From NCBI GenBank assembly GCA_022844405.1, contig JALHLV010000011.1, positions 1 through 64,000 on the forward strand: DNA of 64,000 nucleotides, in the 5' to 3' direction. The notes under the pieces were generated by a model. The model was not told where the DNA came from. It searched no databases and worked only from the letters and a program-made list of their open reading frames with translations. Made by a program: the position numbers and the translations under genes. The stretch comes from Sphingomonadales bacterium. GTDB lineage: Bacteria; Pseudomonadota; Alphaproteobacteria; SMXS01. Within the stretch, counting starts at the first letter, position 1, and each line of letters opens with the position of its first letter. Positions 25,936 through 35,093 of the stretch are shown here, piece by piece.

Positions 25936-26937
25936 ATGGCGCTCAAGCAACGCATCGCGGTCACATTGCCCGGCGGGCCGAAGATTCAGGACACTGTCGA
26001 CCGGGTGAAATGGGCCGAGGACAGCGGCTATGACGACGCCTGGTTTGGCGACGGCGGCGCGCCGGATTCGCTGACCACCACGGCGGCCATCGCCCATCAC
26101 ACGCAGCGCCTTCGCCTCGGCGTCGCCGTGACGCCGGTGTTCAGCCGCACGCCCGCCGTGCTCGCCGCCACCGCCAACGTGCTGGGCCAGATCCTGCCGG
26201 GCCGGTTCGTCATGGGGCTGGGCGCGTCGAGCCAGAACATGATGGATGGCTGGCACGGTGTGCCGCTGGAGAAGCCGGTCACCCGCGTCAAGGAAACCGC
26301 GATCATGGTGAAGTCCATGCTGGCGGGCGAGAAATCCAACTTCGACCTGGAGACGCTGCGCAGCCACGGCTACATCCAGCCCAAGCTGGACGTGCCGGTG
26401 CCGGTCTACATGGCCGCGCTGCGCTCGGGCATGATCGAGACCGCGGCCGAATTCAGCGACGGCGTCATCTTCAACCTGTGGCCCAAGCGGGCGCTGCCGA
26501 AGATGATCGAGCATGTCAGGATCGGCGCCCGCCGCGCCGGCAAGGACCCGGACTCGGTCGAGGTGGTGAACCGCCACATGGTGCTGGTGACCGACGACAA
26601 GGACAGCGCCCGCACCCGCTTCCGCGCCGCCTTCGCGCCGTATTACGCCACGCCGGTCTACAACAACTTCCTGGCCTGGGCTGGCTACGAGGACGCCGCC
26701 GCGGTGATCCGCGAGGGCTGGGCGCAGAAGGACCGCAACAAGACCACCGGCGCCATTTCCGACGAGATGGTGGACGAGATCGCCATCATCGGCAGCGAGG
26801 CCGAATGCCGCGAGCGGCTGCAATGGTGCGCCGAGACCGGCATCCACACCCACATCATCGCCCCGCTCGGCGGCGCCACGCCGGACGAGATCGCCCGCAC
26901 CTTCGCCGCGTTCACGCCGGACAACCTTAAATTGTAA
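25936..26937 (+). CDS. LLM-class (luciferase-like) flavin-dependent oxidoreductase
   Basis: 333-residue bacterial luciferase-like TIM-barrel protein. Typical strands and loops are seen: VDRVKWAEDSGYDDAWFGDG near the N-terminus, AHHTQRLRLGVAVTPVFSR, GRFVMGLGASSQ and a C-terminal helix ERLQWCAETGIHTHIIAP. The wording is nearer to F420/FMN-dependent methylene-H4MPT-reductase-like members than to true luciferases. Substrate and cofactor cannot be told from sequence. GGAGTGGGGAC precedes the ATG. It ends at a strong bidirectional terminator. Confidence 0.85.
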   Translation: MALKQRIAVTLPGGPKIQDTVDRVKWAEDSGYDDAWFGDGGAPDSLTTTAAIAHHTQRLRLGVAVTPVFSRTPAVLAATANVLGQILPGRFVMGLGASSQNMMDGWHGVPLEKPVTRVKETAIMVKSMLAGEKSNFDLETLRSHGYIQPKLDVPVPVYMAALRSGMIETAAEFSDGVIFNLWPKRALPKMIEHVRIGARRAGKDPDSVEVVNRHMVLVTDDKDSARTRFRAAFAPYYATPVYNNFLAWAGYEDAAAVIREGWAQKDRNKTTGAISDEMVDEIAIIGSEAECRERLQWCAETGIHTHIIAPLGGATPDEIARTFAAFTPDNLKL

Positions 26938-27149
26938 AAAAACGGTGATCGCTGCGCGCCTGGGGCGAATCCTGTTTCAATTGTGGTGAAATTGTGTTGG
27001 ACTTCGCCCAGAGATTCGGTAGTTTGTTTAAAATTTGAAGCGACCAAGTCGTTTCCGTGGCCGCTGGCCACGATATCAATCGACGCCGCCGGCGGATCGC
27101 TGGCGGAAGATGGGGGCGCGGGATCCGGCCGCCGGTACTGTCCGGAGAG

Positions 27150-27180
27150 AAAAGAGGCGCCTGACGGCGCCTCTTTTTTT
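27150..27180. terminator. Bidirectional rho-independent terminator
   Basis: GAGGCGCC (27154-27161) and GGCGCCTC (27166-27173) enclose a four-base loop. A run of seven T follows on the plus strand and AAAA precedes it for the minus strand. It sits between the convergent flavoprotein (plus) and phosphohydrolase (minus) genes and can serve both. Confidence 0.9.
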
Positions 27181-27185
27181 CTTGA

Positions 27186-28724
27186 TCACGGCGGCGCGGG
27201 CGCGAGCTGCTCGAGAGCACGGCCCTGGAAGCCCGCATGCACCCCGAACAACGCCGCCAGCGACGGCGCCAGGTCGGTGACCGACACGTCGTCGTTGAGC
27301 CGCCGCGGCGCGAAGCCGGGACCGGCCAGCAGGAACAGCCCGTCGGGGCTGTGGTCGCCGGTCCGGATCGACGGATGCGGATGCCGGATGCGGCCGATCG
27401 ACGGCGAGGACACCGACGGGATCGGCGCGTGCCGGTTCCAGGTGACCAGCAGATCCGGCAGCGTATCGGCCATGGGGCCGGTGAAAACATCCCGCGTCCG
27501 AACGATCTCGCCCGCCAGCGCCTCGCCGGTGCCGTCGTTGCGCACGGCGCCGATCTCCTTGATGAGCCAGTCGCAGAACGCCTCGTATTCATCGCCGGGC
27601 TGCACCAGGCCATGGGGATCGCGGCCGACCAGGTTGATTCTGATGCCGCTGCCGCGCTCGCCGGTATAGACCTCGTGGCACTTGCGCGTCTCGGGCGAGG
27701 GCAGGAAGCCTTCACCGTAGAATGCGGCCTTCGCCGCGTCGCGAATCGGCTGCAACCGGTGGCGCACGGGCAGGGGAATCGAGCGCCACGCTTCCCGCAG
27801 CGTCGTGATGATGCCGTTGCGCGTCTCGTCCAGCTCGCCGTTGAGCCTGGCCAGGATGCGGTCCAGCAGCCGCAGGCCGGTGTGCGGCGGCTCCAGTCCG
27901 TGGCTCATGAACACCAGCACGTTGACCCGCTCGCCCGCCTGCCGGACCAGCGTGCCGACCGCCTCGTCGATCGCCATGTACAGCGTTTTCAGCGGATTGC
28001 CGACCTGCGCGGCGATCGCGGCGTCGTCACCCGACGGGTCGAGGAGGTGCCAGCAATGATGCCCGGCGCAGTGGGCGTCCTCGAAATTGACCAGGAAGAA
28101 ATCCCATGGCTCCCGCTGCATCAGGTCGGTGGCGAGCGCGGTCTTGGTCCGGACCCGGCCGATCAGCGAGTCGCGGAACCACGCGAGCTTGGCGGCGCTG
28201 CGCGGCTGATAGTAGTCGCACATCCGCCCCTGCAGCGGATCGCCCGCATAGTCGCGCTCGATGATCTCCCGCAACTCTGGCGGCTGCGTGCTCAGCGTGC
28301 GCCTGGACTTGCCTTCCTCCGGCAGGTGGGAGAACCAGTTGACGACCCGGATTCCCCTCGGCTCGGCGCCATCGGGCACCACCGGCGCCTCGATGACGAT
28401 CGACCGCCGGCCGGCGTCCTCCAGGATGGACCAGAGCGGACGGAGGCCGGCGGCCTCGCCGCCGCTTTTCCCGGCGAGCGCCTTCCTCCGGTCGCGGCTG
28501 CCGTCGTACATGCCGTGGATACCGGGATCGGCGCCGTAGGAGAAGCTCGACCAGACCGCGGCGGCTTCAAGCCCCGGCGGATTGCGCACGCGGCCGGTGA
28601 CCGACGCCGCCATCAGCGCCGTCAGGTGCGGCAACTTGCCTTCCTCCATCCAGGCTTGCGCCAGCTGTGGATCGAACGAGTCGAGTCCGATCACCAGGAC
28701 TTTGGTGTCGTCGGTCAGCGGCAT
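27186..28724 (-). CDS. Alkaline-phosphatase-superfamily phosphohydrolase, paralogue 1
   Basis: 512 residues of the type I phosphodiesterase/nucleotide pyrophosphatase branch of the alkaline phosphatase superfamily. Visible motifs are the N-terminal metal Asp in VLVIGLDSFDP, the nucleophile region VWSSFSYGADPGIHGMYDG, a metal block FEDAHCAGHHCWHLLDP, MSHGLEPPHTG, and the C-terminal TGDHSPDGLFLLAGPGF with a metal His. No signal peptide, so it should act in the cytoplasm. ATG at 28724 is five bases after GGGGGG. It is the last of three paralogues read leftwards. The substrate is unknown; the family covers phosphodiesters, pyrophosphates and phosphonates. Confidence 0.82.
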   Translation of the reverse strand: MPLTDDTKVLVIGLDSFDPQLAQAWMEEGKLPHLTALMAASVTGRVRNPPGLEAAAVWSSFSYGADPGIHGMYDGSRDRRKALAGKSGGEAAGLRPLWSILEDAGRRSIVIEAPVVPDGAEPRGIRVVNWFSHLPEEGKSRRTLSTQPPELREIIERDYAGDPLQGRMCDYYQPRSAAKLAWFRDSLIGRVRTKTALATDLMQREPWDFFLVNFEDAHCAGHHCWHLLDPSGDDAAIAAQVGNPLKTLYMAIDEAVGTLVRQAGERVNVLVFMSHGLEPPHTGLRLLDRILARLNGELDETRNGIITTLREAWRSIPLPVRHRLQPIRDAAKAAFYGEGFLPSPETRKCHEVYTGERGSGIRINLVGRDPHGLVQPGDEYEAFCDWLIKEIGAVRNDGTGEALAGEIVRTRDVFTGPMADTLPDLLVTWNRHAPIPSVSSPSIGRIRHPHPSIRTGDHSPDGLFLLAGPGFAPRRLNDDVSVTDLAPSLAALFGVHAGFQGRALEQLAPAPP

Positions 28725-28866
28725 CAGCACCCCCCTTGGCCGCTACAGGCTAGCAACCGGGCGTGAGGCAAGCAACTCGGCTGGGCGGCAGCCTGCCCAA
28801 GGCATGAGCGTGTCGAGCGGCTGCTGCCTGAAACCGGCCGGAAACGCCGTCGCCGCGCTTTCCCGG

Positions 28867-30399
28867 TCACGGTCTCGCGGGCGCGAGCTGCTCCAGCGCG
28901 CTTCCCTGGAAGGCCGCCGAGCGCACGCCGAATAATGCCGCCAGCGACGGCGCCAGGTCGATGACCGGGACATCGTCGTTGAGCCGCTGCGGCGAAAACC
29001 CAGGGCCGGCCAGCATGAACAGGCCGCCGGGCCTGTGGTCGCCGACGCGGTTCGAGGTGTGCGGATGGCGGAGCCGGCCGATCGACGGCGACGACACCGA
29101 GACAATGGGCGCCGCGCGGCTCCAGATGACGAGCAGATCGGGCAGCACGCCTGCCAGCGGTCCGTGGAAATCGTCCCGGGTGCGGGTGATCTCGGACACC
29201 AGCGGTCCGCCGGTGTCATCGTTGCGCACCGCAAGGAGTTCCGCGATCAGCCAGTCGCAATAGGCTTCGTACTCCTCGGGGCGCACCTTGCCGCCAGAAT
29301 CCCGGCCCGCCAGGCCGATACGGACGCCGCTGCTTCGGTCGCCGCAATAGACCTCGTGGCACCGCCGCGTCGCGGCGCCGGGCAGCAGGTCGCGGTCCGC
29401 ATAGAATCTGTCCCTCAACGGCAAATGCAGGGGCTGCAGCGCCTTCCGCACCCGCGTCGGCAGCATCCGCCAGGCGCGGCGCGCCTGGGGGAGGAGCGCA
29501 TTGCGCGTCTCGTTGAGCTCGCCGTTCAGCCGCGCCAGGATGCGGTCGAGCAGCCGGTAACCGGTATAGGCATGTTCCATGCCGTGGCTCAGATAAACCA
29601 GGACGTCGGCGCCGCCGGCCTCGGCCGCCAGCGCGCCCACGGCATCGTCGATCGCCATGTAGATTTCGAGCAGCGGGTTGCCCACACGGGCGGCCATCCC
29701 GGCGTCGAAGTCGCGGCCCGCGCCCTCCTGCAGATGCCAGCAGTAGTGGCCGCCGCAGTGGCCATCCTCGAAATTGACCAGGCAGAAATCCCACGCCTCG
29801 CGGCGCATCAGGTCGACGGAAAGGGCGGTCTTGGCGCGCACCCGCTGGACCAGGGCGTCGCGAAACCATGCTATCTCATCGGCCGTGCTGGGCTGGTGGT
29901 AGTCGCACATGCGCCCGTGCAACGGATCCTCGCCGTAATCGCGCACGATGCGTTGGCGTAGTTCCGGCGGATGGGTTTGCAGCACGAGCCGGCTCTTTCC
30001 TTCCGTCGGGTGGTGCGAGAACCAGTTCAATATGCGGATACCCTTCGCGTCGGCGCCCTCGGGAACGACCGGCACCTCGACGACGATGGTGCGCTTGCCC
30101 GCGTCTTCCAGGATCGACCAGATCGGGCGCAGATTCGGCGCCGCGCCGCGTCGCTCGGCGACCGTGTCGAGGCTGCGGGAGCCGTCGAAGATACCGTGGA
30201 AGCTTGGATCGGCGCCGTAGCAGAAGCTGGGCCAGACCGACCCGGCATCAAGGTTGCGAGGGTTGCGGACGCGGCCAGTCACCGAGGCCGACATCTGGCG
30301 CGCCAGGTTCGGCAGCCTGCCCTCGGCCATCCACGCCTCGGCGAGTGCCGAATCGAAGGAATCGAGTCCGATGACCAGGACTTTCCCCTGCTGCCCCAT
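28867..30399 (-). CDS. Alkaline-phosphatase-superfamily phosphohydrolase, paralogue 2
   Basis: 510 residues, colinear with its two neighbours. Motifs are VLVIGLDSFDS, VWPSFCYGADPSFHGIFDG, FEDGHCGGHYCWHL, YLSHGMEHAYTGYRLLDRIL, IGRLRHPHTSNRVGDHRPGG and the shared end FQGSALEQLAP. All metal-ligand positions that are visible in paralogue 1 are kept. A very strong ribosome site (AAGGAGGGG) precedes the ATG. It is separated from paralogue 1 by 142 bases with no clear terminator, so the pair may be co-transcribed. It is likely cytoplasmic, with no signal or anchor. Substrate unknown. Confidence 0.82.
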   Translation of the reverse strand: MGQQGKVLVIGLDSFDSALAEAWMAEGRLPNLARQMSASVTGRVRNPRNLDAGSVWPSFCYGADPSFHGIFDGSRSLDTVAERRGAAPNLRPIWSILEDAGKRTIVVEVPVVPEGADAKGIRILNWFSHHPTEGKSRLVLQTHPPELRQRIVRDYGEDPLHGRMCDYHQPSTADEIAWFRDALVQRVRAKTALSVDLMRREAWDFCLVNFEDGHCGGHYCWHLQEGAGRDFDAGMAARVGNPLLEIYMAIDDAVGALAAEAGGADVLVYLSHGMEHAYTGYRLLDRILARLNGELNETRNALLPQARRAWRMLPTRVRKALQPLHLPLRDRFYADRDLLPGAATRRCHEVYCGDRSSGVRIGLAGRDSGGKVRPEEYEAYCDWLIAELLAVRNDDTGGPLVSEITRTRDDFHGPLAGVLPDLLVIWSRAAPIVSVSSPSIGRLRHPHTSNRVGDHRPGGLFMLAGPGFSPQRLNDDVPVIDLAPSLAALFGVRSAAFQGSALEQLAPARP

Positions 30400-30596
30400 G
30401 CGCCCCTCCTTGCGGACAGGCTATCTGTTCGAGGCTGTTGCGGCAATAACCCGGCGACGCCCCCCGTACCGGTTCGTCGGACCTTCAGGTTCTTCCCTGA
30501 TTGCCCTCACGCAGTCTGCACGCTGGTGGTATCCTAACACGCGTCCGGACGGAGGCCTCGGGGGAGGCCGGCCGGGCCTGCGAAGGGGAAACGGGC

Positions 30597-31283
30597 ATGA
30601 TCAGGAAACTAGGCGCGGAGTTTATCGGGACGTTCTGGCTTGTATTCGGCGGCTGCGGGGCGGCGATCCTGGCCGCCGTCTTCAACGACGTCGGCATCGG
30701 ACTGGCGGGCGTTTCTCTCGCCTTCGGCCTCACCGTCGTGACCATGGCCTATGCTCTGGGCCACGTGTCGGGCGGACACTTCAATCCGGCGGTGACGATC
30801 GGCCTCTGGATCGGTGGACGCTGTCCGCCGGGCGATGTCGCGCCCTATGTGGTGGTCCAGGTGGTGGCCGCCATCGCGGCGGCCGGCGTGCTGTACGTCA
30901 TCGCCAGCGGCGCGCCCGGCTTCGAGGTCGGCGGCTTCGCCGCCAACGGCTTTGGCGAGAATTCGCCGGGCGGCTACAGCCTGGTCGCCTGCCTGATTGC
31001 CGAGGCGGTGCTCACCGCCGGATTCCTGATGGTGATCATGGGCGCCACCGACGCGCGGGCGCCGGCGGGCTTCGCGCCGCTGGCCATCGGCCTGGCGCTG
31101 ACCCTGATCCATCTGATCAGCATCCCGGTCACCAATACGTCGGTGAACCCGGCGCGCAGCACCGGCCCGGCGATCATCGTCGGCGGCTGGGCGTTGCACC
31201 AGCTCTGGCTGTTCTGGGTGGCGCCGATCGTGGGTGCCGTCATCGGCGCCGGCGCGTACCGGGCGCTGTTCGCCAGCAAGTAG
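30597..31283 (+). CDS. Aquaporin (AqpZ-like)
   Basis: 228-residue major intrinsic protein with six predicted helices and both pore signatures: [13 protein letters not shown] (first NPA) and [13 protein letters not shown] (second NPA). The second NPA followed by Arg and the short length fit the water-selective AqpZ group rather than GlpF glycerol facilitators. The ATG at 30597 has AAGGGGAA upstream; a longer reading frame beginning at 30501 lacks a ribosome site and reads Arg-rich. It lies on the opposite strand between phosphohydrolase paralogues 2 and 3 and is divergent from paralogue 2. Confidence 0.93.
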   Translation: MIRKLGAEFIGTFWLVFGGCGAAILAAVFNDVGIGLAGVSLAFGLTVVTMAYALGHVSGGHFNPAVTIGLWIGGRCPPGDVAPYVVVQVVAAIAAAGVLYVIASGAPGFEVGGFAANGFGENSPGGYSLVACLIAEAVLTAGFLMVIMGATDARAPAGFAPLAIGLALTLIHLISIPVTNTSVNPARSTGPAIIVGGWALHQLWLFWVAPIVGAVIGAGAYRALFASK

Positions 31284-31314
31284 ACGGCTCATCGGTCACG
31301 CGCCGGGCAACGCT

Positions 31315-32862
31315 TCAGGCGCCGCCCGGCGCGAGCACCGCACGGGGATGCCCCTGGAATCCCGCCGTCGGCAAGCCCATCAGGGCGGTCAATGACGGGG
31401 CCAGGTCGATGATGTCGATGTCGTCGTTGATCCGGCGGGGCGCATAGCCAGGGCCGTTCAGCAGCAGCATCGCGTGCGGGCGGTGATCGCCGGTGCGGAT
31501 GCTGGGATGCGGATGGGCCAGGCGTCCGATGGCGGGCGAGGACACCGCGCGAATCGGCCGGTCGCGATTCCATGTGACGAGCAGGTCGGGCAGGGTATCG
31601 GTCCTGGGTCCATGATAGAAATCGCGCGTGCGGTCGATCTGAGCGATCAGCGGTTCGCCTGTCTCATCGTTGCGCACCTCGCCGAGCTGGGCGATCAGCC
31701 TGTGGCAAAGCGCCTCGTATTCTGCTCCGGGCTGGACGATGCCGCGCGACTCCCGGCCGGCCAGATTGATCCTGATGCCGCTGGTGCGCTCGTTGCAGTG
31801 GGTCTCGAAGCACAGGCGCTTCTCGGGGGCGGGCAGGAAGCCGTCACGGTAGAACGACCCCCGCGCGGCATTGTGCAGTGGGCGCAGCCGGTGGCGCAGC
31901 GAGATGGGCAGTGCGCGCCACGCCCTGCGCAAGCCGGCGACCGCCAGATTGCGGCCCTCGGACATTTCGCCATTGAGGCGCGCCAGAACCCGGTCGAGCA
32001 GGCGAAGTCCGGTATAGCCGGTGCCGATCCCCTGGCTCAGCAGCGTCAGGACCGTCACGTCCGGCCCCGCCTCGCGAACGATATCGCCGAGGGCATCATC
32101 AATGGCCATGTATATGGTCTTCAACGGGTTGCCGACAGCTGCTGCCACGGCGGGATCGAATTCCTCGTGGGAATCGTCGTTCAGGTGCCAGCAATGGTGT
32201 CCCGCGCAATGGCCGTCCGTGAACGTGACCATGAAGAAATCCCACTCTTCCCGCGCCATCAGATCCAGCGTCAGCGAGCGTTTGATCCGCACCCGCTGCA
32301 GCAGGGCGTCGGTGAACCAGCGCATCTGGGCGGCGGTCCGCGGCTGGTAGAAATCGCACATGCGCCCGCCCAGAGGGTCAAGGCCATAATCCTGCTCGAT
32401 GGCCTGCTTCAACTCGGGCGGGTTGGTCCGCAGTTGCATGGTGGCGCCGCTTTCCGCCGGCACATGGGCCAACCAGTCGATGATCCGCACGCCGCGTCTG
32501 GGGCCAATGTCGGGCGCCGTGACCGCATCGATCACGATGGACCTGCCGCCGGCCTCATCGACACGCGACCAGAAGGGACGAAGGGAGATATCCTGGACGC
32601 GGCGGGGGCCAATCTCGTAGGTCTGGGGATCGACATGGCGCATGCCGTCATAAAGGCCGTGAACGCTCGGATCGCAGCCATAGGCGAAGCTTGGCCACAG
32701 CGAACCGGATTCCATGCCCATGGGATTGCGGACGCCCGCGGTCACGCCGGTCGCCATCTGCGCCGCCAGATTGGGCAGCAGGCCGTCGTCCATCCACTGT
32801 TGCGCGAGGCCTCTGTCGAAGGCATCGAGGCCGATAACCAGAAGCTTGCCGTGATGCGCCAT
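31315..32862 (-). CDS. Alkaline-phosphatase-superfamily phosphohydrolase, paralogue 3
   Basis: 515 residues, colinear with paralogues 1 and 2 throughout. Motifs are LLVIGLDAFDRGLAQQWM, LWPSFAYGCDPSVHGLYDG, FTDGHCAGHHCWHLND and IRTGDHRPHAMLLLNGPG. The block that reads SHG in the other two is SQG here (LLSQGIGTGYTG), so a histidine that in this superfamily often binds a metal has been lost. The protein may be altered or inactive, or may use the site differently. CAGGGGGC precedes the ATG. It converges on the aquaporin gene (31 bases apart). No signal peptide. Confidence 0.82.
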   Translation of the reverse strand: MAHHGKLLVIGLDAFDRGLAQQWMDDGLLPNLAAQMATGVTAGVRNPMGMESGSLWPSFAYGCDPSVHGLYDGMRHVDPQTYEIGPRRVQDISLRPFWSRVDEAGGRSIVIDAVTAPDIGPRRGVRIIDWLAHVPAESGATMQLRTNPPELKQAIEQDYGLDPLGGRMCDFYQPRTAAQMRWFTDALLQRVRIKRSLTLDLMAREEWDFFMVTFTDGHCAGHHCWHLNDDSHEEFDPAVAAAVGNPLKTIYMAIDDALGDIVREAGPDVTVLTLLSQGIGTGYTGLRLLDRVLARLNGEMSEGRNLAVAGLRRAWRALPISLRHRLRPLHNAARGSFYRDGFLPAPEKRLCFETHCNERTSGIRINLAGRESRGIVQPGAEYEALCHRLIAQLGEVRNDETGEPLIAQIDRTRDFYHGPRTDTLPDLLVTWNRDRPIRAVSSPAIGRLAHPHPSIRTGDHRPHAMLLLNGPGYAPRRINDDIDIIDLAPSLTALMGLPTAGFQGHPRAVLAPGGA

Positions 32863-32954
32863 GAAGCCCCCTGGCCCAGACTAACGCCAGGGTCCGCCGG
32901 GGGCAACCTGACCGTGGCTTGCGACGGCGAGGATTGGGGGGGGGCCGCGAGGCG

Positions 32955-33608
32955 TCAGAACTCGACGTCGAGCTCTTCCAGTTCCTCGGGTTCGGCCTGG
33001 GCGGCCTCGGTCCATTCGACCATCAGCGGCCAGGCCAGGATGCGCTGGCAGTAGGCGGCGCATTCCTTGTCCAGCTTGACGTCATAGGTCTTGAAGCGGG
33101 TGCAGACGGGCGCGTACATGGCGTCGGCCATGGACATCTCGCCGTAGAGATAAGGTCCGCCACTGGTCAGCAGGCATTCGCGCCAGATGGTCACGATGCG
33201 CTCGATGTCCGCCTGGGCGCCGGCCCAGATCTTGAACCCCGGGAAGCGCGCCTTCAGGTTCATCGGCAGGGCCGAACGCAGATTGGCGAAGCCTGAATGC
33301 ATCTCGCCGGCGATCGAGCGGCAATGGGCGCGGGCGACCGGATCGGCCGGGAACAGTCCGGCTTCCGGGCTGATCTCGTTGAGGTACTCGGCAATGGCGA
33401 GGGTGTCCCAGACCGAGATGCCCTCGTGGGTGAGGCGCGGCACCTGGAACGAGGGCGACAGCAGCAGCAGCTCGGCGCGGGTCGACGGATCGTCGGCGGG
33501 CAGGATTTCTTCCTTGAAATCCAGCCCCGCCATCCTGGTCAGCAACCAGCCGCGCAGCGACCACGAGGAGTAGTTCTTGCTGCTGATCGTCAGTGTTGCC
33601 TGGGCCAT
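32955..33608 (-). CDS. Glutathione S-transferase family protein
   Basis: 217 residues. The N-terminal thioredoxin-like domain (1-80) has a Ser-rich catalytic loop NYSSWSLRGWLL, the cis-Pro loop SFQVPRLTHEG and the glutathione-binding VWDTLAIAEYL; the C-terminal domain is all-helical with the N-capping box region SMADAMYAPV. The enzyme would conjugate or isomerise electrophiles with glutathione in the cytoplasm. ATG at 33608 follows GGAGAAGGACG; an upstream in-frame start would add an implausible poly-Arg leader. It is divergent from the PHA depolymerase gene. Confidence 0.9.
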   Translation of the reverse strand: MAQATLTISSKNYSSWSLRGWLLTRMAGLDFKEEILPADDPSTRAELLLLSPSFQVPRLTHEGISVWDTLAIAEYLNEISPEAGLFPADPVARAHCRSIAGEMHSGFANLRSALPMNLKARFPGFKIWAGAQADIERIVTIWRECLLTSGGPYLYGEMSMADAMYAPVCTRFKTYDVKLDKECAAYCQRILAWPLMVEWTEAAQAEPEELEELDVEF

Positions 33609-33878
33609 CGTCCTTCTCCGCCGGCGCCGCCGCGCGATGCGTCGTTTCAACGCCCGATTCTGAGCGGTTCCGGCCCCGTGTGCAAGTGCGAAAAGATGCT
33701 GGCGTTTCCAGCCGAAACATTAGGCGTCCGTGCCAACAATTAAGGCAGAATAACGAGTGCGGGCGCGTGTAGAAGTCTCTCGCGGTGCAGCAAAAAATAC
33801 ATTAGCCTGACAGTCCGGCGGCTCCCGCGCATGGCGCGACGGGCTGTCCACACGTCTGACCGGATCGGCTTCGCGCGG

Positions 33879-35093
33879 ATGATCTATCTCGCCTATCAAA
33901 CCACCACCGACTTCATGGAGCCGTTCCGCGCGGCCGCCCAGGTGGCTGCCTCCATGCTCGGCGCCAGCGGATTTGGCGACAACTACTTCGTCCGCAATAT
34001 GTCCGCGTCGTTCGAGCTGCTCGGCCGCACCAAACTCACCCATGGCCGTCCGTCCTATCACCTCGACACCGTGACGGTGGGCAATGGCGAGGTCGAGGTG
34101 GTCGAGGAAGCCGCCTTGGCCACGCCGTTCGGCACGCTGCTGCACTTCAGGAAGAAGGACCTGGAGTTGGCGCAGCCCCGGGTGCTGGTGGTGGCGCCGC
34201 TGTCGGGCCATTTCGCCACCCTGCTGCGCAACACGGTCGAGACCCTGCTGCCGGAGAACGACGTCTACATCACCGACTGGCACAACGCCCGCGACGTCCC
34301 CAGGGATGCCGGCGTGTTCGGCTTCGACGAGTATGTCGACCACGTCATCCAGTTCCTCGAGCACATGGGGCCGGGCGCGCACGTGATCGCCGTCTGCCAG
34401 CCCTGCGTGCAGGTACTGGTGGCCGCCTCGGTCATGGCGCAGACCGAAAACCCCGCCCAGCCGCTCAGCATGACCCTGATGGCCGGACCGATCGATACGC
34501 GGATCAATCCCACCAAGGTCAACGAGCTGGCGACGACCCATTCGATCCAGTGGTTCGAGAAGAACCTGATCTCCCGGGTGCCGCTGGGATTCGCCGGCGC
34601 CGGTCGACGGGTCTATCCGGGCTTCGTCCAGCTTACCGCGTTCATGAGCATGAACCTGGACCGCCACATCAAGGCGCATGCCGAACTGTTCGATCACCTG
34701 GTGAACGGCGACGTCGAGAAGGCCGACGCGACCAAGACCTTCTACGACGAGTATTTCGCCGTGCTCGACCTGCCGGCCGAGTTCTACCTCGAGACCGTAC
34801 AGCGCGTGTTCCAGGAGGCGCTGCTGGCGCAGGGCAAGCTCGAATGGCGCGGCATGAAGGTGGACCCGTCGGCGATTCGCCGCACCTCGCTGCTGACCGT
34901 CGAGGGCGAGCGGGACGACATCTGCGCCGTCGGCCAGACCATGGCCGCCCAGGATCTGTGCAGCAAGCTGCGGCCATACCGGAAGCGTCATCACATGCAG
35001 GCGGGCGTCGGGCACTACGGCGTGTTCAGCGGCCGCCGCTGGCAGCACCAGATCTATCCGCTGGTCCGCAACATGATGCTGGCCAGCGAATAG
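33879..35093 (+). CDS. phaZ: Intracellular polyhydroxyalkanoate depolymerase
   Basis: 404-residue alpha/beta-hydrolase of the intracellular PHB depolymerase family. The N-terminus MIYLAYQTTTDFMEPFRAAA matches the family start, which is why ATG at 33879 is chosen over one 16 codons earlier. The nucleophile elbow reads VIAVCQPCVQVL, a Cys in place of the lipase-box Ser, as is usual in this family. The His region HYGVFSGRRWQHQIYP closes the protein. It would break down stored PHB granules to 3-hydroxybutyrate. It stands apart from the beta-oxidation operon that follows but fits the same carbon-use theme. Confidence 0.92.
   Translation: MIYLAYQTTTDFMEPFRAAAQVAASMLGASGFGDNYFVRNMSASFELLGRTKLTHGRPSYHLDTVTVGNGEVEVVEEAALATPFGTLLHFRKKDLELAQPRVLVVAPLSGHFATLLRNTVETLLPENDVYITDWHNARDVPRDAGVFGFDEYVDHVIQFLEHMGPGAHVIAVCQPCVQVLVAASVMAQTENPAQPLSMTLMAGPIDTRINPTKVNELATTHSIQWFEKNLISRVPLGFAGAGRRVYPGFVQLTAFMSMNLDRHIKAHAELFDHLVNGDVEKADATKTFYDEYFAVLDLPAEFYLETVQRVFQEALLAQGKLEWRGMKVDPSAIRRTSLLTVEGERDDICAVGQTMAAQDLCSKLRPYRKRHHMQAGVGHYGVFSGRRWQHQIYPLVRNMMLASE

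Noticed and set aside
27150-27180. Possible member of the REP-like family
   Set aside because: The stem is short, has T and A tracts and no sequence in common with the repeats; it is an ordinary bidirectional terminator.
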